Assembly: GCA_032718475.1 (NCBI GenBank) | Contig: JAUCBJ010009161.1 | Coordinates: 40,746 to 104,745 of the forward strand | Length of the DNA stretch: 64,000 nucleotides | From: Nemertoderma westbladi | Lineage: Eukaryota > Xenacoelomorpha > Nemertodermatida > Nemertodermatidae | Reading direction: 5' to 3' | Part shown: piece by piece, positions 53,901 through 63,162 of the stretch | Numbering within the stretch: position 1 is the first letter of the stretch | How the letters are laid out: every line of letters begins with the position of its first letter | Notes under the pieces: model-generated | What the model saw: only the letters and a program-made list of their open reading frames with translations | Told to the model about the DNA's origin: nothing | Databases searched by the model: none | Program-made: the position numbers and the translations under genes

Positions 53901-55377
53901 TATCGCCAGTGAGTTTCACCGGAATCACGCTAAATATTTCCGACGTGGCCGATGATAAATACGTCCGCGCGCTGGTCGATGAACTATCCGCGGTGAAACC
54001 TTGGCAGGTCACCTCTCTCGCGCTCGACTCGCCATCTTCGTCCGACGAACCTGGTTGGTAACCATCGTCCTGAATGCCGGTGTACGTATTCCTCCTTATC
54101 GATACGGGTTCTTTGCTCCCCTTCCTGTGAGGATTTCGCTGTAAGTAACGGTCCGTTGGGGTATGGAAATCCGCATGTAGCAACTTGTGATGTAGTCTGC
54201 CGCATTCCATGCATCCGTCCTTGCTGTTCGGGCACTGCCGCCGTACATGACCTGGCGCAAGACATGCCCAACAGGTGTCCAACGTCCGCACTTGAACTCT
54301 TCTCTGTTCCGAATTTAATTCTTTGAACCGTCTGCAACTATCTAACTTATGGTCGTCAGATCTTACCTCCTTTAGTAAACAGTATTGGCAACCTACAAAT
54401 CCATCCGGCAACTCCTGTTGCTTTAACCTAGGTCTATCTAACCGCTCACCTGACCATACTCGCGAGTCTGATCTAAAGGCTGGGGTACTCGAATTATATC
54501 TGTCTACTGAGTTAAATGTCACAGTGGTCCTGTCATCGTCAAAACTTACCATAGACTTACCGGTAACAGGTTTAGACTCTCTCATATTCTCTTCTGAGAA
54601 GTTTGATTTCATCTCTGCTACTGCGTCTGTGGCTATCATGTCATGAATATGCTGAAGTGTCAATACTTTACCTTGGCCCTCCAACTTATTCTCTAATTTG
54701 CGCCATTTCTGTCTGTAACGCATGTTTAAACGTCTTATTACGCTTTTCAAAACTTCGGCGTGATCACCATGATGAGGTAGATTCACCGTCCTCAAGATGT
54801 CCAATGCGTTCGAAATAGCGTTCGCTAAGTTCAACAGCTCTAACGGAGTTGTAATCCTTCCGCCCTTACCCAAGTCTTCTACTATCGACTGCGCCATCTT
54901 CGTTTTATTCCCGTAGATGTCGCTAAGCGTCTTCATCGCTAACTCAAATGCCCTTTCATTGCCGACGAAGTTATCAGCAATGGCTCTAGGTTCTCGATGG
55001 AGCATCTGAAGCAAATAGTTGAACTTCTCGTTGGGAGTAAAGGTGCTGTTGGTTAGCTGCTCGTCGACATAGGTTTTGAAAGTCCTCCAGTGCTTATGGT
55101 TGCCCATAAACTTCTGGGGTTGTTGCGTCGGCAGTCCTTGCCTAGCAGCAAACTTACCTATGTCCCTAAGGGTTGCGTCGTTCCGGGTTAACAAATGGTT
55201 TAGTTCCGCAGGGTTGTTAAGTCTGGTCCTTTCCCGGTGGTTCCAACTTACCTGCTCCGCGTCGGTCCTTCTTTCCTTATAGTTTCGGGACTTCTGACGT
55301 CTCATGTCTTCCTCTTCATCGCTTGACTCGGTGTCAGTCCTTAGCGCTCGCGATGGTTTGCGCGCCGAGGCCCTGAC
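50983..55377 (-). CDS. Gag (capsid/NC)-protease-RT-RNase H of element C
   Basis: A single frame of 1440 codons from ATG 55305, open upstream to a TAG at 55378. Domains in order are a DUF1759 capsid-like region (about 30-210; KFMGNHKHWRTFKTYVDEQ); zinc knuckles (about 305-375; CQYCLL, CWACLAPGHVRRQC, CMECGRLHHKLLH); an aspartic protease with YVMLDTASTLSYID (about 477; DTA where DTG/DSG is usual); RT (VRVVNDCAAVYRG, FAFTCDIEAMFHQV, catalytic YMDD at about 1018); and RNase H (FSDASDTGFG about 1197, VPRAELQAAV, YWTDASLVLVY, NPADITSRGAMP). Unlike A, no stop breaks it. It ends at 50983 one codon after GTAAGT begins, at the edge of the intron-like insert. Near the end ERPEESL is repeated three times in tandem. 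Many GGTAAG hexamers lie on this strand. Confidence 0.93.
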   Translation of the reverse strand, partial: VRASARKPSRALRTDTESSDEEEDMRRQKSRNYKERRTDAEQVSWNHRERTRLNNPAELNHLLTRNDATLRDIGKFAARQGLPTQQPQKFMGNHKHWRTFKTYVDEQLTNSTFTPNEKFNYLLQMLHREPRAIADNFVGNERAFELAMKTLSDIYGNKTKMAQSIVEDLGKGGRITTPLELLNLANAISNALDILRTVNLPHHGDHAEVLKSVIRRLNMRYRQKWRKLENKLEGQGKVLTLQHIHDMIATDAVAEMKSNFSEENMRESKPVTGKSMVSFDDDRTTVTFNSVDRYNSSTPAFRSDSRVWSGERLDRPRLKQQELPDGFVGCQYCLLKEVRSDDHKLDSCRRFKELNSEQRRVQVRTLDTCWACLAPGHVRRQCPNSKDGCMECGRLHHKLLHADFHTPTDRYLQRNPHRKGSKEPVSIRRNTYTGIQDDGYQPGSSDEDGESSAREVTCQGFTADSSSTSARTYLSSATSEIFSVIPVKLTGDKGSKRIYVMLDTASTLSYIDEEVARAVSSFQDAEEIQIELKSMHGVGDLKGHRISVELDSLLPRDQHTRQERKALPLDGFKCLAMKGFGRQLGKVPPMSPIAQEYFDKLRIPRHQVGYRNVSMLIGAEQLIAHQIWETRPAEPHVNGPHAHRTILGWYTRVPMSYEFTGGDKPMDRYDELQPITQPPLVEPPDIDEFRRTCIDHYSDFSESDEELIPDNVRLSEPLHNDRTDSEPEDYCYQTRGSGSAAHATYLSNVLTYTNIVEGQVAKYRDLDIFQYSEEELQKELIRQDLETGARTVEWLDRDAMEPGGYDLAMSTDEKRSLEMMEDTIRLLPTGHFEVGMLWRRQPPKLENNYNLALKRLNGVRARLLKNPDIREKYCAQINNYFAKGFAGKVEDPDLVTDQTYYLPHHYVTHPDKPDKVRVVNDCAAVYRGMSLNSELMDGPNLNNYLIGILLRFRQRRFAFTCDIEAMFHQVRACKADQDSLRFLWYENEDLSGPVVTYQMYVRIFGARDSPNGTLFVLKKTATAQIGKYPVEVIESILRNFYMDDGLVSKDTAEQAIEVAHGLQECLATGGFPLTKFTTNSEALLESFPVKDRGSGDIELGVEPIPMARVLGLAWNPNTDKFQVRVRFEPSSPDKVLTKRICLSTLSRLFDPMNFISPVILQARACMRKIWLSDLEWDEPISPIHAKQWREWEAELHLLKNIDVPRSYFPNQLVFPADLELHLFSDASDTGFGMVAYLRREVSQDKFETAFVTSRSKTMPVKYMTVPRAELQAAVVSVEVSKQITEELDTTLTLFYWTDASLVLVYIAADNIALKTFVANRRAQIVDFSTKEQWRHCPGVLNPADITSRGAMPAEFCQEESQEFWLHGPDFLTRTQEHWPERLKIVTNPMPEDAEVKVEKVSKSKSKAKLKSLERPEESLERPEESLERPGDLSDQQTYVTTRSGRVSYDIKPPLQTKPGVTVGK
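53166..53181. repeat. Palindrome 4 in element C (inside the pol frame)
   Basis: CAGACCCACGGGTCTG, in frame as QTRGSG on the minus strand. Outer arms pair only weakly. Confidence 0.65.
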
Positions 55378-56256
55378 CTAAGCATCTTGTATAAATTTCT
55401 CAGCCGAATTTTCGAAATTGGGATTATGAATATTCGGGACAGGCGTCCTTACCTGAGGTCTATGTGGTATAGTCTCCTCCGATATGCGTCCTCGTTGACT
55501 AGGCTGGACTTTATCTAACTCAGGCCTGCTAGGATTAGAATTACTTCTTACCTGGGCTGCTTCCTTTAACCGTAGGTTGCTAAGCATGTCCGTTATAGGT
55601 TGGATGTGTGGCGATATAGCTTGCGCTAAACTAGCACTTAACTCATCCCTCGTAATAAATTCCTGGCTAGGGTTCTGTTGTATAGTCGGCTCTATCTGAG
55701 TAATTCGCTGTCTCTCATATGATCCCTCTTCCGGTGTAACCCGGAAGTTCTCCGTCGAACTGGGTCGGCGCTCCGTCCGTGTATTCCAAACCCGCGGGTT
55801 CGGTTCGCCAAATACTCGTCCCGTCGGAGTTTCTTCTCTAAATTCTCCGTTCGCTCGTTCGGTGTATAGTGGTGCGGTGTTCCGATGACGTGGATCCTGA
55901 GTGATGGGTGAAGCACCAATACCAACTGGCGTGCGATATGTAGAGAACGGTTTAGCGATCCGTGTACTCGTAATAGCTGGACCGGGTATAGGAATTCTGG
56001 TCGTCGTCGACTCGCGTATGGTCGGAGTTCTCGCTTCCTGTTCGGCCTTCTGCAGTGCGAACAGTTCTCGCAACTCGGTCCCTACACTCGCCCCACATTC
56101 TTCGATCATTCGCATCCCCTTCTCGGCGATTTCATTCGCCTTCCTAGTCCATTCTTCGCTCTCTAAACTTAATCTCGCACTTTCCAACTGCGCCAGTTTA
56201 CGTTCTTCTCGCTCGTCATGCTGCGCTCTCTTCTTCCACTCGCGCCTTCTCTTCAT
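55378..56256 (-). CDS. Gag middle segment of element C
   Basis: 292 codons in the same frame as the long downstream protein, separated from it by one TAG (55378-55380). The product is a charged coiled coil (KRRREWKKRAQHDEREERKL) followed by a Pro/Thr/Arg-rich linker. It corresponds by position to the linker between coiled coil and capsid in B. The stop may be a mutation or a read-through point. The frame enters from the previous segment by a shift between about 56216 and 56256. Confidence 0.8.
   Translation of the reverse strand: MKRRREWKKRAQHDEREERKLAQLESARLSLESEEWTRKANEIAEKGMRMIEECGASVGTELRELFALQKAEQEARTPTIRESTTTRIPIPGPAITSTRIAKPFSTYRTPVGIGASPITQDPRHRNTAPLYTERANGEFREETPTGRVFGEPNPRVWNTRTERRPSSTENFRVTPEEGSYERQRITQIEPTIQQNPSQEFITRDELSASLAQAISPHIQPITDMLSNLRLKEAAQVRSNSNPSRPELDKVQPSQRGRISEETIPHRPQVRTPVPNIHNPNFENSAEKFIQDA
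55787..55802. repeat. Palindrome 5 in element C (inside gag)
   Basis: CAAACCCGCGGGTTCG, one mismatch from perfect, coding NPRVW on the minus strand. Confidence 0.7.
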
Positions 56257-57201
56257 ACAACGCGCGTCTTCTTTTCTCGATCTCGAGTTCGCGTTCCTTG
56301 CGCTCGCGTTCGAGTTGAAGCTCGCGTTCCTTCTGTTCCCGCTCGAGTTCCTTGCGCTCGCGTTCGGCTTGAAGCTCGAGTTCCTTGCGCTCGCGTTCGG
56401 CTTGAAGCTCGTGCTCCTTTTGCTCGCGTTCCGCCCGTTCGCGCTTACTTATTTCTTCCAACTCTCGCAACTCCGCGTCCAACTTCCGCGTGCGCTCGCG
56501 TTCCCGCTCGGCTTCCTTCCGTGCTTCCGATGCACGCAAAACTTCCGCCTGTTGTTCGTCCAGTCGGCGTCTTCTCTCCTCCTCAGAGTTGTGCGAAACA
56601 AGGGATCTAGCACATATAACCTTACCTCGCGCGTGACTAACCTGGGAATCGCCGCTGTCTCTGGATGCGTCGTCGGGTGGAGTCAACGTCCTCTGTTGAA
56701 TGTTCTCCGTCGTCGGTAGCACCTGACCCGGTACCACCACTCCATTCTGCATCAGCCAGCTAGTAACTTCCCTTTGATACCGGCGCTCTTCTTTATCTTG
56801 GATCTCTTCCCGCTCCACTAAGTCTCTCAACTCTGCGTCACTCACTTGAGTCGCCTGCGCTTGTGATGCCCATAGCAGCCAGTTCTCCGTCCTAACTCGT
56901 CGGAATCGCTCCGATAACTCGCGGTGCTCCAACAAGGCTGCTAAAACCCTGTCGTAAATCCTCGTCGCCACGTCGCTCGACTGAGACTCTACTGCCTTCT
57001 TCGCTAGGACTGCAAGCTCCTCCGTCTGCTTGAATAACGCTGAGTTATATCCTCTTCTAATCTCTACTAACTCTACCCTCCCGATGTTCGCTGAGTCAGC
57101 TAACATATTCCTTACCTTGTCCGTCGTCCGAGTTATATGTCCGGCATGCGCGCGAAGTTTCTTCTTTATCGCGATGTCTAGTTCTCTTTCGCTTACCTGA
57201 C
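56216..57201 (-). CDS. Gag coiled-coil segment of element C
   Basis: An open frame continuing at least from SQVSERELDI (about 57200) to a stop at 56216, with the first ATG at 57106. After a helical region (SDVATRIYDRVLAALLEHREL) it is an extended coiled coil of ERERKELELQ-type repeats (about 56260-56450). It is out of frame with both neighbours: one shift lies near 57270-57300 and one near 56240. Equivalent to the AEAERKA coiled coil of A and B, but with different heptads. Confidence 0.78.
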
Positions 57202-57594
57202 TTACACTCGGTGGACTTGAAGGATTATTTCGGATTTGACTACGGTACTCCTTACAGCTGTCGGGACCACGGCACTTACCATACCCACAGGTCTGGAAAC
57301 CGGGCTCCGGGCTCTCGCTTCTGCTACACTACCCTCCCTATCACTCACCTCTGTCCGGGCTGCTGTACAGTCCTTCCTTACAGTAGCGGTAGGGGATCCT
57401 AATACTATTACCTGAGGCTGCTGTTCTTCCTCACTGGTCACTGTCTCGTCCTCCTGTTCACTTACGTCAGCGTCGCTCGCTGCGTCGTCATAGTCGGCAT
57501 TGTCGTCAACAGTAATATTTACGCTATCGTCAGTCGGCGGTCCGGCCGCCGTCTCATAGCTGTCCTCTAGTGCCTCTTTCTCTGAGACACTCAT
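57202..57594 (-). CDS. Gag N-terminus of element C
   Basis: 130 codons from ATG 57594 (MSVSEKEALEDSYE), acidic with Asp/Glu/Ser runs. The place and start resemble MADTKQTLSDSLLE of A. The C-terminal 20-30 residues are probably out of frame: from about 57280 the other frame reads a more protein-like CRGPDSCKEYRSQIRNN that joins the next segment. So one frameshift is present here, or a short intron I could not define. Confidence 0.72.
   Translation of the reverse strand: MSVSEKEALEDSYETAAGPPTDDSVNITVDDNADYDDAASDADVSEQEDETVTSEEEQQPQVIVLGSPTATVRKDCTAARTEVSDREGSVAEARARSPVSRPVGMVSAVVPTAVRSTVVKSEIILQVHRV
57280..57295. repeat. Palindrome 6 in element C (inside gag)
   Basis: CATACCCACAGGTCTG, an imperfect palindrome. 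On the minus strand it directly precedes GTAAGT and lies where the gag frame changes. Confidence 0.55.
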
Positions 57595-58697
57595 AGTCTA
57601 AATGATGTTTGCCTTCCGGCAAAAATATCTCGCAAAGGTTCGAGATATAATTATAATTTAACCGAAATACGGTCAAATTATTTGTCTAATAATCAGTTGG
57701 TCCAAAATGTCAAAATAAATTCGCAATGCAATATTGTGAATTTAATGGGGTATATAGTTATAGCAAATACTAGCACAATATTTAAACAAAAATATTAGTA
57801 TATAGCTACTATATAGCATTAAATACCGGTATAGCACAAAATAACCTTTGAATCTAATACAAAATATTCAAAATAAACTTGCCACCCGAATATTTCTAAT
57901 TTTATATATATAGCTCTAATCAACGTAATTTTATTTTCAAATATTATATGTATCCACTAGCGCGTGGCTACATCTTCGGGTTGCGACTCTCTCTAACTCT
58001 CTCTCTAACTTGAGCGATTCAAAAAAACCATGGCCGGCTAAACCTAAATATCCTACTAATAAATTGAGTTCAGCTTCGCAGTTAAACAACCGATAATTTT
58101 TTACTGCTTCCACAAACACTATGGTGCCAACAGAACAACTAACCTTGTTTGCTGTGAGATTCCACGTCCGCGTCCAAAGATTCAGTCCCTTCGCTGATTG
58201 CAAACCGAACCCGCAGACCCACACGAACCCCAAACTCAGAAGTCGCGTCTTGCCATGTATCTCCAGATGGTATAAAATAACTAAGCGGTTACCTAACATA
58301 CCGGTACAAAACTCTAGAATTTTACAAATAATTTTGACCGAAACTGAATTCTCGCAAACCTAGCTAATAATTTTCAAAAAACTTACTAATTACAATTTGC
58401 CCTAAGGCCTAAGGAACTGCTGTATTCGCAATTAGTAAAAACGCACTACCGTACATCCACTGTATGCAGTACAGTAAGTAAAACAGTACACCAACCTAAC
58501 AGCCTAATGATACTGTGTGTGGTACGGCAAACAAATGTCCTTCTACCGTACGCAGTAACAGCAATCAGCCTAATGTACTGCTGTACTATTGTACGCAACC
58601 AGTGAATACAGTAATCTAAACTAACAGCCTAAGAAAGAATACACTCAATGTCCTACTGTACGCGGTAGGCCTACAGCAGACAAGAAACGTGCTTTAC
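57595..58697 (-). other. Leader of element C
   Basis: 1.1 kb between the 5' LTR and gag. It has one ATACCGGTAT (57823-57832) as in A and B. A 120-codon minus-strand open frame (57937-58299; MLGNRLVILYHLEI) on the sense strand is unsupported. Degenerate repeats with CAGCCTAA blocks lie at about 58440-58680. The region just inside the LTR (GTAAAGCACG on the minus strand) should be the primer site; I cannot assign a tRNA. Confidence 0.65.
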
Positions 58698-60780
58698 TGT
58701 TAAACAAACTACCCCGGCCTAACCAATAAAGATACAAAACTGCTCTATTTATTAGACAGGGCAATCAGGAGCGTATTATTGCTAATGTGAGGGGCTGCTA
58801 AATACAAAACCGCTACTTACCGTTAGATGGCGCTAACCTGCCGTCCGCTAATATGTTTTACTAATTTTCTACGGCTCCTGCTAATTTCTTGTTCCTTTCT
58901 CTACCAATTACTCGATAGAGAGCTAACTGTTCGAATATATGAGCCACGCAGGAATAACCAAAACAACAAACCCGAATCGGCTCCCTAAGCTGACTTAAAA
59001 CGAGTGTGAGAGGTTTTACACTCAGAGTATATTCTTACGCCTAATCTTACTGTTAAAGTACGCCAATGCCTTCGTCTTTTCTAATCGCGAATACTGGGGG
59101 TTCCCTAACGGAATGTGTGAATGCGAGAATATTTAAAATAATCGAAGTGGTACAGTGTTTATTAGGGCTAATACCTATAGTGGGACTAAACTTGTCTGCA
59201 GCTGGCTTTAGGCCAGCAAATTACTAATGCGTTTTGCGTACTGAATACTGCTATCTAGCTTATTGCCCGCTAATTCAAATAACCGCTCAGCGTGAATAGT
59301 TTACGGTACTCTAATTATTACCTTAGCTACTCTCCGCTATGCTGCGTACTAATTCTTAATTTTACTAATTAATTACAGTCACAAATATGTAACAGCCTAA
59401 AATACTGTATTACTTTGACCTAATCAGTAATTATTTACAGTAAACTAAGAGATAGAAATCAATCAAAGGGAAAAGAGCGCCTATCTAAGCATTCGTAATC
59501 TTAGGCACACTTTAGTAACACACCAATCAGCGTCAGCAATCACAGCTCGCAATGCGCGATTCACAATTGTACAATCCGCAATGCACGCAATTCGCAATTA
59601 CACAGCACAGTATAATAATTCGCAATACATGCAATTCGCAATTGTAAAGCACGCAGACCTCTCCCGGGTACATCTAGGCTTCCTAACTAACCCAATTCCT
59701 GACCCCTAACGCTACAAGATTGAGACAAAATCTGGATCATCAGCCCCCTAATTACTGTACCAGCGAGCTGCCCCCACGCTACAATGCAAATTGCCCGACC
59801 GCAACGGTGACCCCCGCCAGCGTTGCTCGCCTTTGAATCCTCCGCTCCCTTCGTCGCTAACCCCCCGATGTGCCCACCGCCTACTGGCACCTTAGCCCTC
59901 CATTATGCTAATAGCTACCGTAGCGGCGCATGCAAATCACAAAGTCTGACAGTCTAAAGAAATCCCGTGGGATTATTGCGTAGAAAGGAATCACATAGAA
60001 CCATTAACAAAAGGTAGAAATCATAGTTCCGGTTGTGATTAGCAGTAATCGATAGGATTAATTGAGAAACACAATCAAGAATAATCGCACTAGCAAATCA
60101 TTTTAAGAAATTAATCGAAAATAGCAAATTGCAGAAATACGAATTATAAGGCAGTAAGGTTGGTGGAATAGGGTTGGATTGTTGTAAGGGACAGCTAAGC
60201 AAGTACAGGGTGTGAAGCTCTACCGGCAAACCGCCAATTTATAGGTGATCCGAGTGGGTGATGCAATAGGGTGACTCAATCGCTCTCCTATTGGCTCTCC
60301 AGTCCGCGCTAGCACTAGACCAAGCTGGAAGCAGTCAGTCCAATAAGGAGGCCGGATTGTAGCCCTATTGCTGCCCAAACCTCAAATTATTACCATATAT
60401 GGTAATGGATCATGTCCCTGGCTGCTGAATGGCCAGGACAGCGTCCCTATATCTAGCCCTATTGAAGCTAATAACAGCAAGCACAAAATCCAGGGTCCGA
60501 CTAAACTTGCTACCCTGGAACTATCTACCTATATCCTAATACAAAAATTACGTAGGTAGGGCTACATATTATACAAAATGGATGGATTCAAATATATGGG
60601 CGTTTTGGTTTCCCTATCTAAATATCACCTCGCTATTATATCTTATCTAAAATATTATGCTGCACAACGGACTAATATTGTGTACAGTATAACGGACTAA
60701 TATTGCGTACAGTATAACGGACTAATATATTATACTGCATAATGGCTAATAATGTGGATACAGCGCCATATACCGTAACA
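58698..60780 (-). repeat. 5' LTR of element C
   Basis: 2083 bp, with the same ends as 44200-46260. The length difference is explained partly by an extra stretch next to the 25-bp repeats near 60730 and by indels near 60140-60220. Confidence 0.93.
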
Positions 60781-60785
60781 ACTTA
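60781..60785. repeat. Target site duplication of element C, right (ACTTA)
   Basis: Second copy of the duplicated target; the LINE continues directly after it. Confidence 0.93.
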
Positions 60786-61258
60786 GGAGTACTCTCAGAA
60801 TCAATAGAGGGAGCCCAACGGCTCCTCAGCTCATTAGAACATGCTGCTTCTAGTGTTGGTCTTTTTATTAACTCCAGAAAGACCAAAATTCTGACAGTTA
60901 ACTTTGAAAGTCCTCAGCAAGTCTCTGATCGGATGAGCATAAGCTCAAAGGATGGTATGCTTGAGCATGTGGACGACTTCTGTTACCTGGGATCATGGAT
61001 CCGGAAGTCAGGTGAGGACCTTCGAATACGTAAGGGAAAGGCATGGGCAGCCTTGAATAGGCTTTCCAGGATTTGGAAGTCACCGAGAATTAATCGGAAA
61101 CTTAAGGTCCGATTATTTAGAGCAGCAGTAGTTCCAGTACTCCTCTACGGGAGTCCATGCTGGGCTCTGGATGTCTGGATGGCACATTCACAAGAATGCT
61201 ACGCCGGGTTCATTGTGTCAAGTACAATGCACACATCTCCAACCAGACACTATATAAC
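60786..61258 (+). pseudogene. LINE reverse transcriptase, unit c, right part
   Basis: Continuation of the interrupted LINE: GVLSESIEGAQRLLSSLEH, then the frame with MSISSKDGMLEHVDDFCYLG, WIRKSGEDLRIRK and LNRLSRIWKSPRINRKLKVRLF. It runs past the point where units a and b are cut. A deletion around CWALDVWM removes sequence present at 27840-27880. It ends at CTATATAACA (61258). Confidence 0.87.
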
Positions 61259-61386
61259 AGATCCCCCGTTGCACTCCGTTCTCGTAACTTTCCCGGTAGT
61301 GCGCCCGCATACCACCTTTAGCAAAACATTATTAATGCGGACTGTTACTGCGCGAGCGCATAATCAAATCAACAGTCTGACAGTGT
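61259..61386 (+). repeat. LINE 5' region fragment
   Basis: 128 bp matching 35584-35711 (GATCCCCCGTTGCACT... to AGTCTGACAGTGT), joined directly to the LINE 3' part. It looks like the start of a fourth unit that was lost. Confidence 0.85.
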
Positions 61387-61596
61387 AATAACAAGCGCCA
61401 ATCTAGAACAATTACATTATTGGCAGTTTTAATCAAATTAATCAAAAGTCAGATGTATGCATCAAGTTCAGTAACGGTACAGCGGTAATCATTTATCAAA
61501 TTACATATTTTAACAAATTCGCATCAGAAGAACTTCTGTACATAAGCAGAGCCGGTAATGTAAGCAAATTAGCAGAACACTAATTAGTATGGAATC
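61387..61596. other. No gene seen
   Basis: About 210 bp of AT-rich DNA up to the TTAA target of the piggyBac element. Confidence 0.5.
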
Positions 61597-61614
61597 TTAA
61601 CCTTCATACGTCCC

Positions 61615-61634
61615 TGGGGTCGAAAACGACCCCA
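61615..61634. repeat. Subterminal hairpin, left end of piggyBac element
   Basis: TGGGGTCG AAAA CGACCCCA directly after the terminal repeat; 8-bp stem. Confidence 0.85.
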
Positions 61635-61791
61635 AAGCAGTATTGTATTTGCTATATCTCAAGATTGGTTTGTGCTACTAGGCTAAAATTTCAGGAATGC
61701 CATACCCACACAACTACTTCATTGCGATTAAAATTTCATTTCCATAGAAAAACATGTAGTGGAGTAAATCGATAAATTACGTTAATTGTCC

Positions 61792-61813
61792 TTGGGGTCA
61801 TTTTCGACCCCAA
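61792..61813. repeat. Second GGGGTC hairpin, left side
   Basis: TTGGGGTC ATTTTC GACCCCAA; 8-bp stem, 177 bp inside the first. Confidence 0.8.
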
Positions 61814-62046
61814 TGAAAGTCTTATTGAAATACTATATAATTTCCTTTAAAAACGAGGGAAATTTGAAACCAGTTTTCTATTTCAGTGCAGTAGTTGTAC
61901 TGTTACTGTTCTACAAGCAGACGAGAGCTGAATTGCCAGCATAGCTATCACAGTATCACAACATAAAGTAGGCCAAAAACAATCATATTAAAATATTTAT
62001 ATCCTATTATCAATATAATTATTATCCTCAATTGTAGTAATCAGCT

Positions 62047-62661
62047 ATGAGTAAGCAATACCCTAAACGAATAAGAACTGCACGTGTGGATTTCGTTGGA
62101 ATTCGATGATGAGTACCATGCATTATGATGCATCTGTCAATAGTAATCGTGCTGACAAGAAACCAGATATAATACTTTTCTACAATAAATATAACGGTGG
62201 TGTAGATTCGGCTGACAAGTGTTTGTCTACTTATACTGTAAAGAGGAAGACACGCCGATGGCCAGTGGCTGTATTCAGCAACATGGTAGATATTGCAGCC
62301 TATAATGCTTACATTATATGGGTTGAGCTATTCCCTGATTGGAAGAAAGGAAAGCTCTACCGACGACGATTATTTCTAGAACGCCTTGGCCGCGAACTTA
62401 TTGGGCCATTTATGATGGCCAGATCCACTATGCCACGGTCACAAGCCGCTATTGATATCATTAACGTCGCCCATGCCGAAGAAGAGGAGGGATCTTCTGG
62501 AAACTCAACGTCATACTCTTCCATTTCTGAATGCAACCACGACCACAAGCGGCGTCGTTGCTCATTACATGACCGAACCAGTGATGTAAAAACTGTACTA
62601 GTGTGCGAAATGTAATAACTTTGCCTGTTAAGCCCACGCAGTTGCTATTTGTACGAACTGC
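62047..62661 (+). pseudogene. piggyBac transposase, C-terminal remnant
   Basis: The open frame 62106-62615 gives the end of a PGBD-type transposase. The block FYNKYNGGVDSADK includes the conserved third catalytic Asp region, and is followed by YTVKRKTRRWPVAVFSNMVD, AYNAYIIW and a Ser/Glu-rich linker. The N-terminal part with the other catalytic Asp residues is absent; only a short piece (MSKQYPKRIRTAR, from 62047) precedes it, so there is an internal deletion near 62105. The C-terminal cysteine-rich domain (CAKCNNFAC, then AHAVAICTNC, 62602-62661) is in a different frame and carries an in-frame TAA. Inactive. Confidence 0.88.
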
Positions 62662-63098
62662 ATAGGATCTCTGCTGTAATATACAGCACACTACGAATTA
62701 CATTGAATAATATTGAATATTATGTTTCAATAGTTGCCAAATTTAAATGCTTACTTGAACAATGGGTAATTTGGGCAATGGGTGCGTGGGTTGGTTGGGT
62801 TTGTCATATTTACATGCCAGATTGAGACAAAATAAGAGGGTATCCAGTTTGTTTATAGGCAAATAATATTTAAATTACTCTATCATCATTAAAATATCCT
62901 TTTGGGTGATCCACCAATTACTTGAAGAATTTTAATAAACTATAAAATGCTTTTATTTATGTAGTACAAAATATACTTCACGTGCTGCGCGAAGTTTCCA
63001 AGAGTGTTGATATGTTTTAAAAATGTCAACTAATGTAGGAGTATTCTAATATTTAAAAATATTATGGAACTTGTATCTATTTTAAAGGTAAAATATAC

Positions 63099-63118
63099 TG
63101 GGGTCGCAAACGACCCCA
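63099..63118. repeat. Subterminal hairpin, right end of piggyBac element
   Basis: TGGGGTCG CAAA CGACCCCA, matching the left hairpin in the stem and 26 bp inside the right terminal repeat. Confidence 0.85.
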
Positions 63119-63162
63119 AGGGACACCAATACAAATTAGAATAAGGGACGTATGAAGGTTAA

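Larger units (their letters stand above)
44200..60780 (-). mobile_element. Element C, divergent BEL/Pao-type retrotransposon
   Basis: 16,581 bp bounded by two direct LTRs beginning TGTTAAAC and ending CCGTAACA on the plus strand, with a 5-bp target duplication. On the minus strand it has a 1.1-kb leader, gag, protease, RT/RNase H, integrase and the decayed remains of an ORF3-like gene. It is a different lineage from A and B, because the proteins align only at domain level. LTR differences are more numerous than in B (I noticed well over a dozen plus indels), so it is older. Confidence 0.95.
61601..63158 (+). mobile_element. piggyBac-type DNA transposon, internally deleted
   Basis: 1558 bp flanked on both sides by TTAA (61597-61600 and 63159-63162), the piggyBac target. 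The ends are perfect 14-bp inverted repeats, CCTTCATACGTCCC. It contains only the C-terminal part of a transposase and three GGGGTC-N6-GACCCC hairpins. Non-autonomous. Confidence 0.93.

Noticed and set aside
57937-58299. 120-codon frame in the leader of element C with a hydrophobic start
   Set aside because: No homologue in A or B leaders, no recognisable domain, and leaders of this kind are non-coding. Kept only as a remark.
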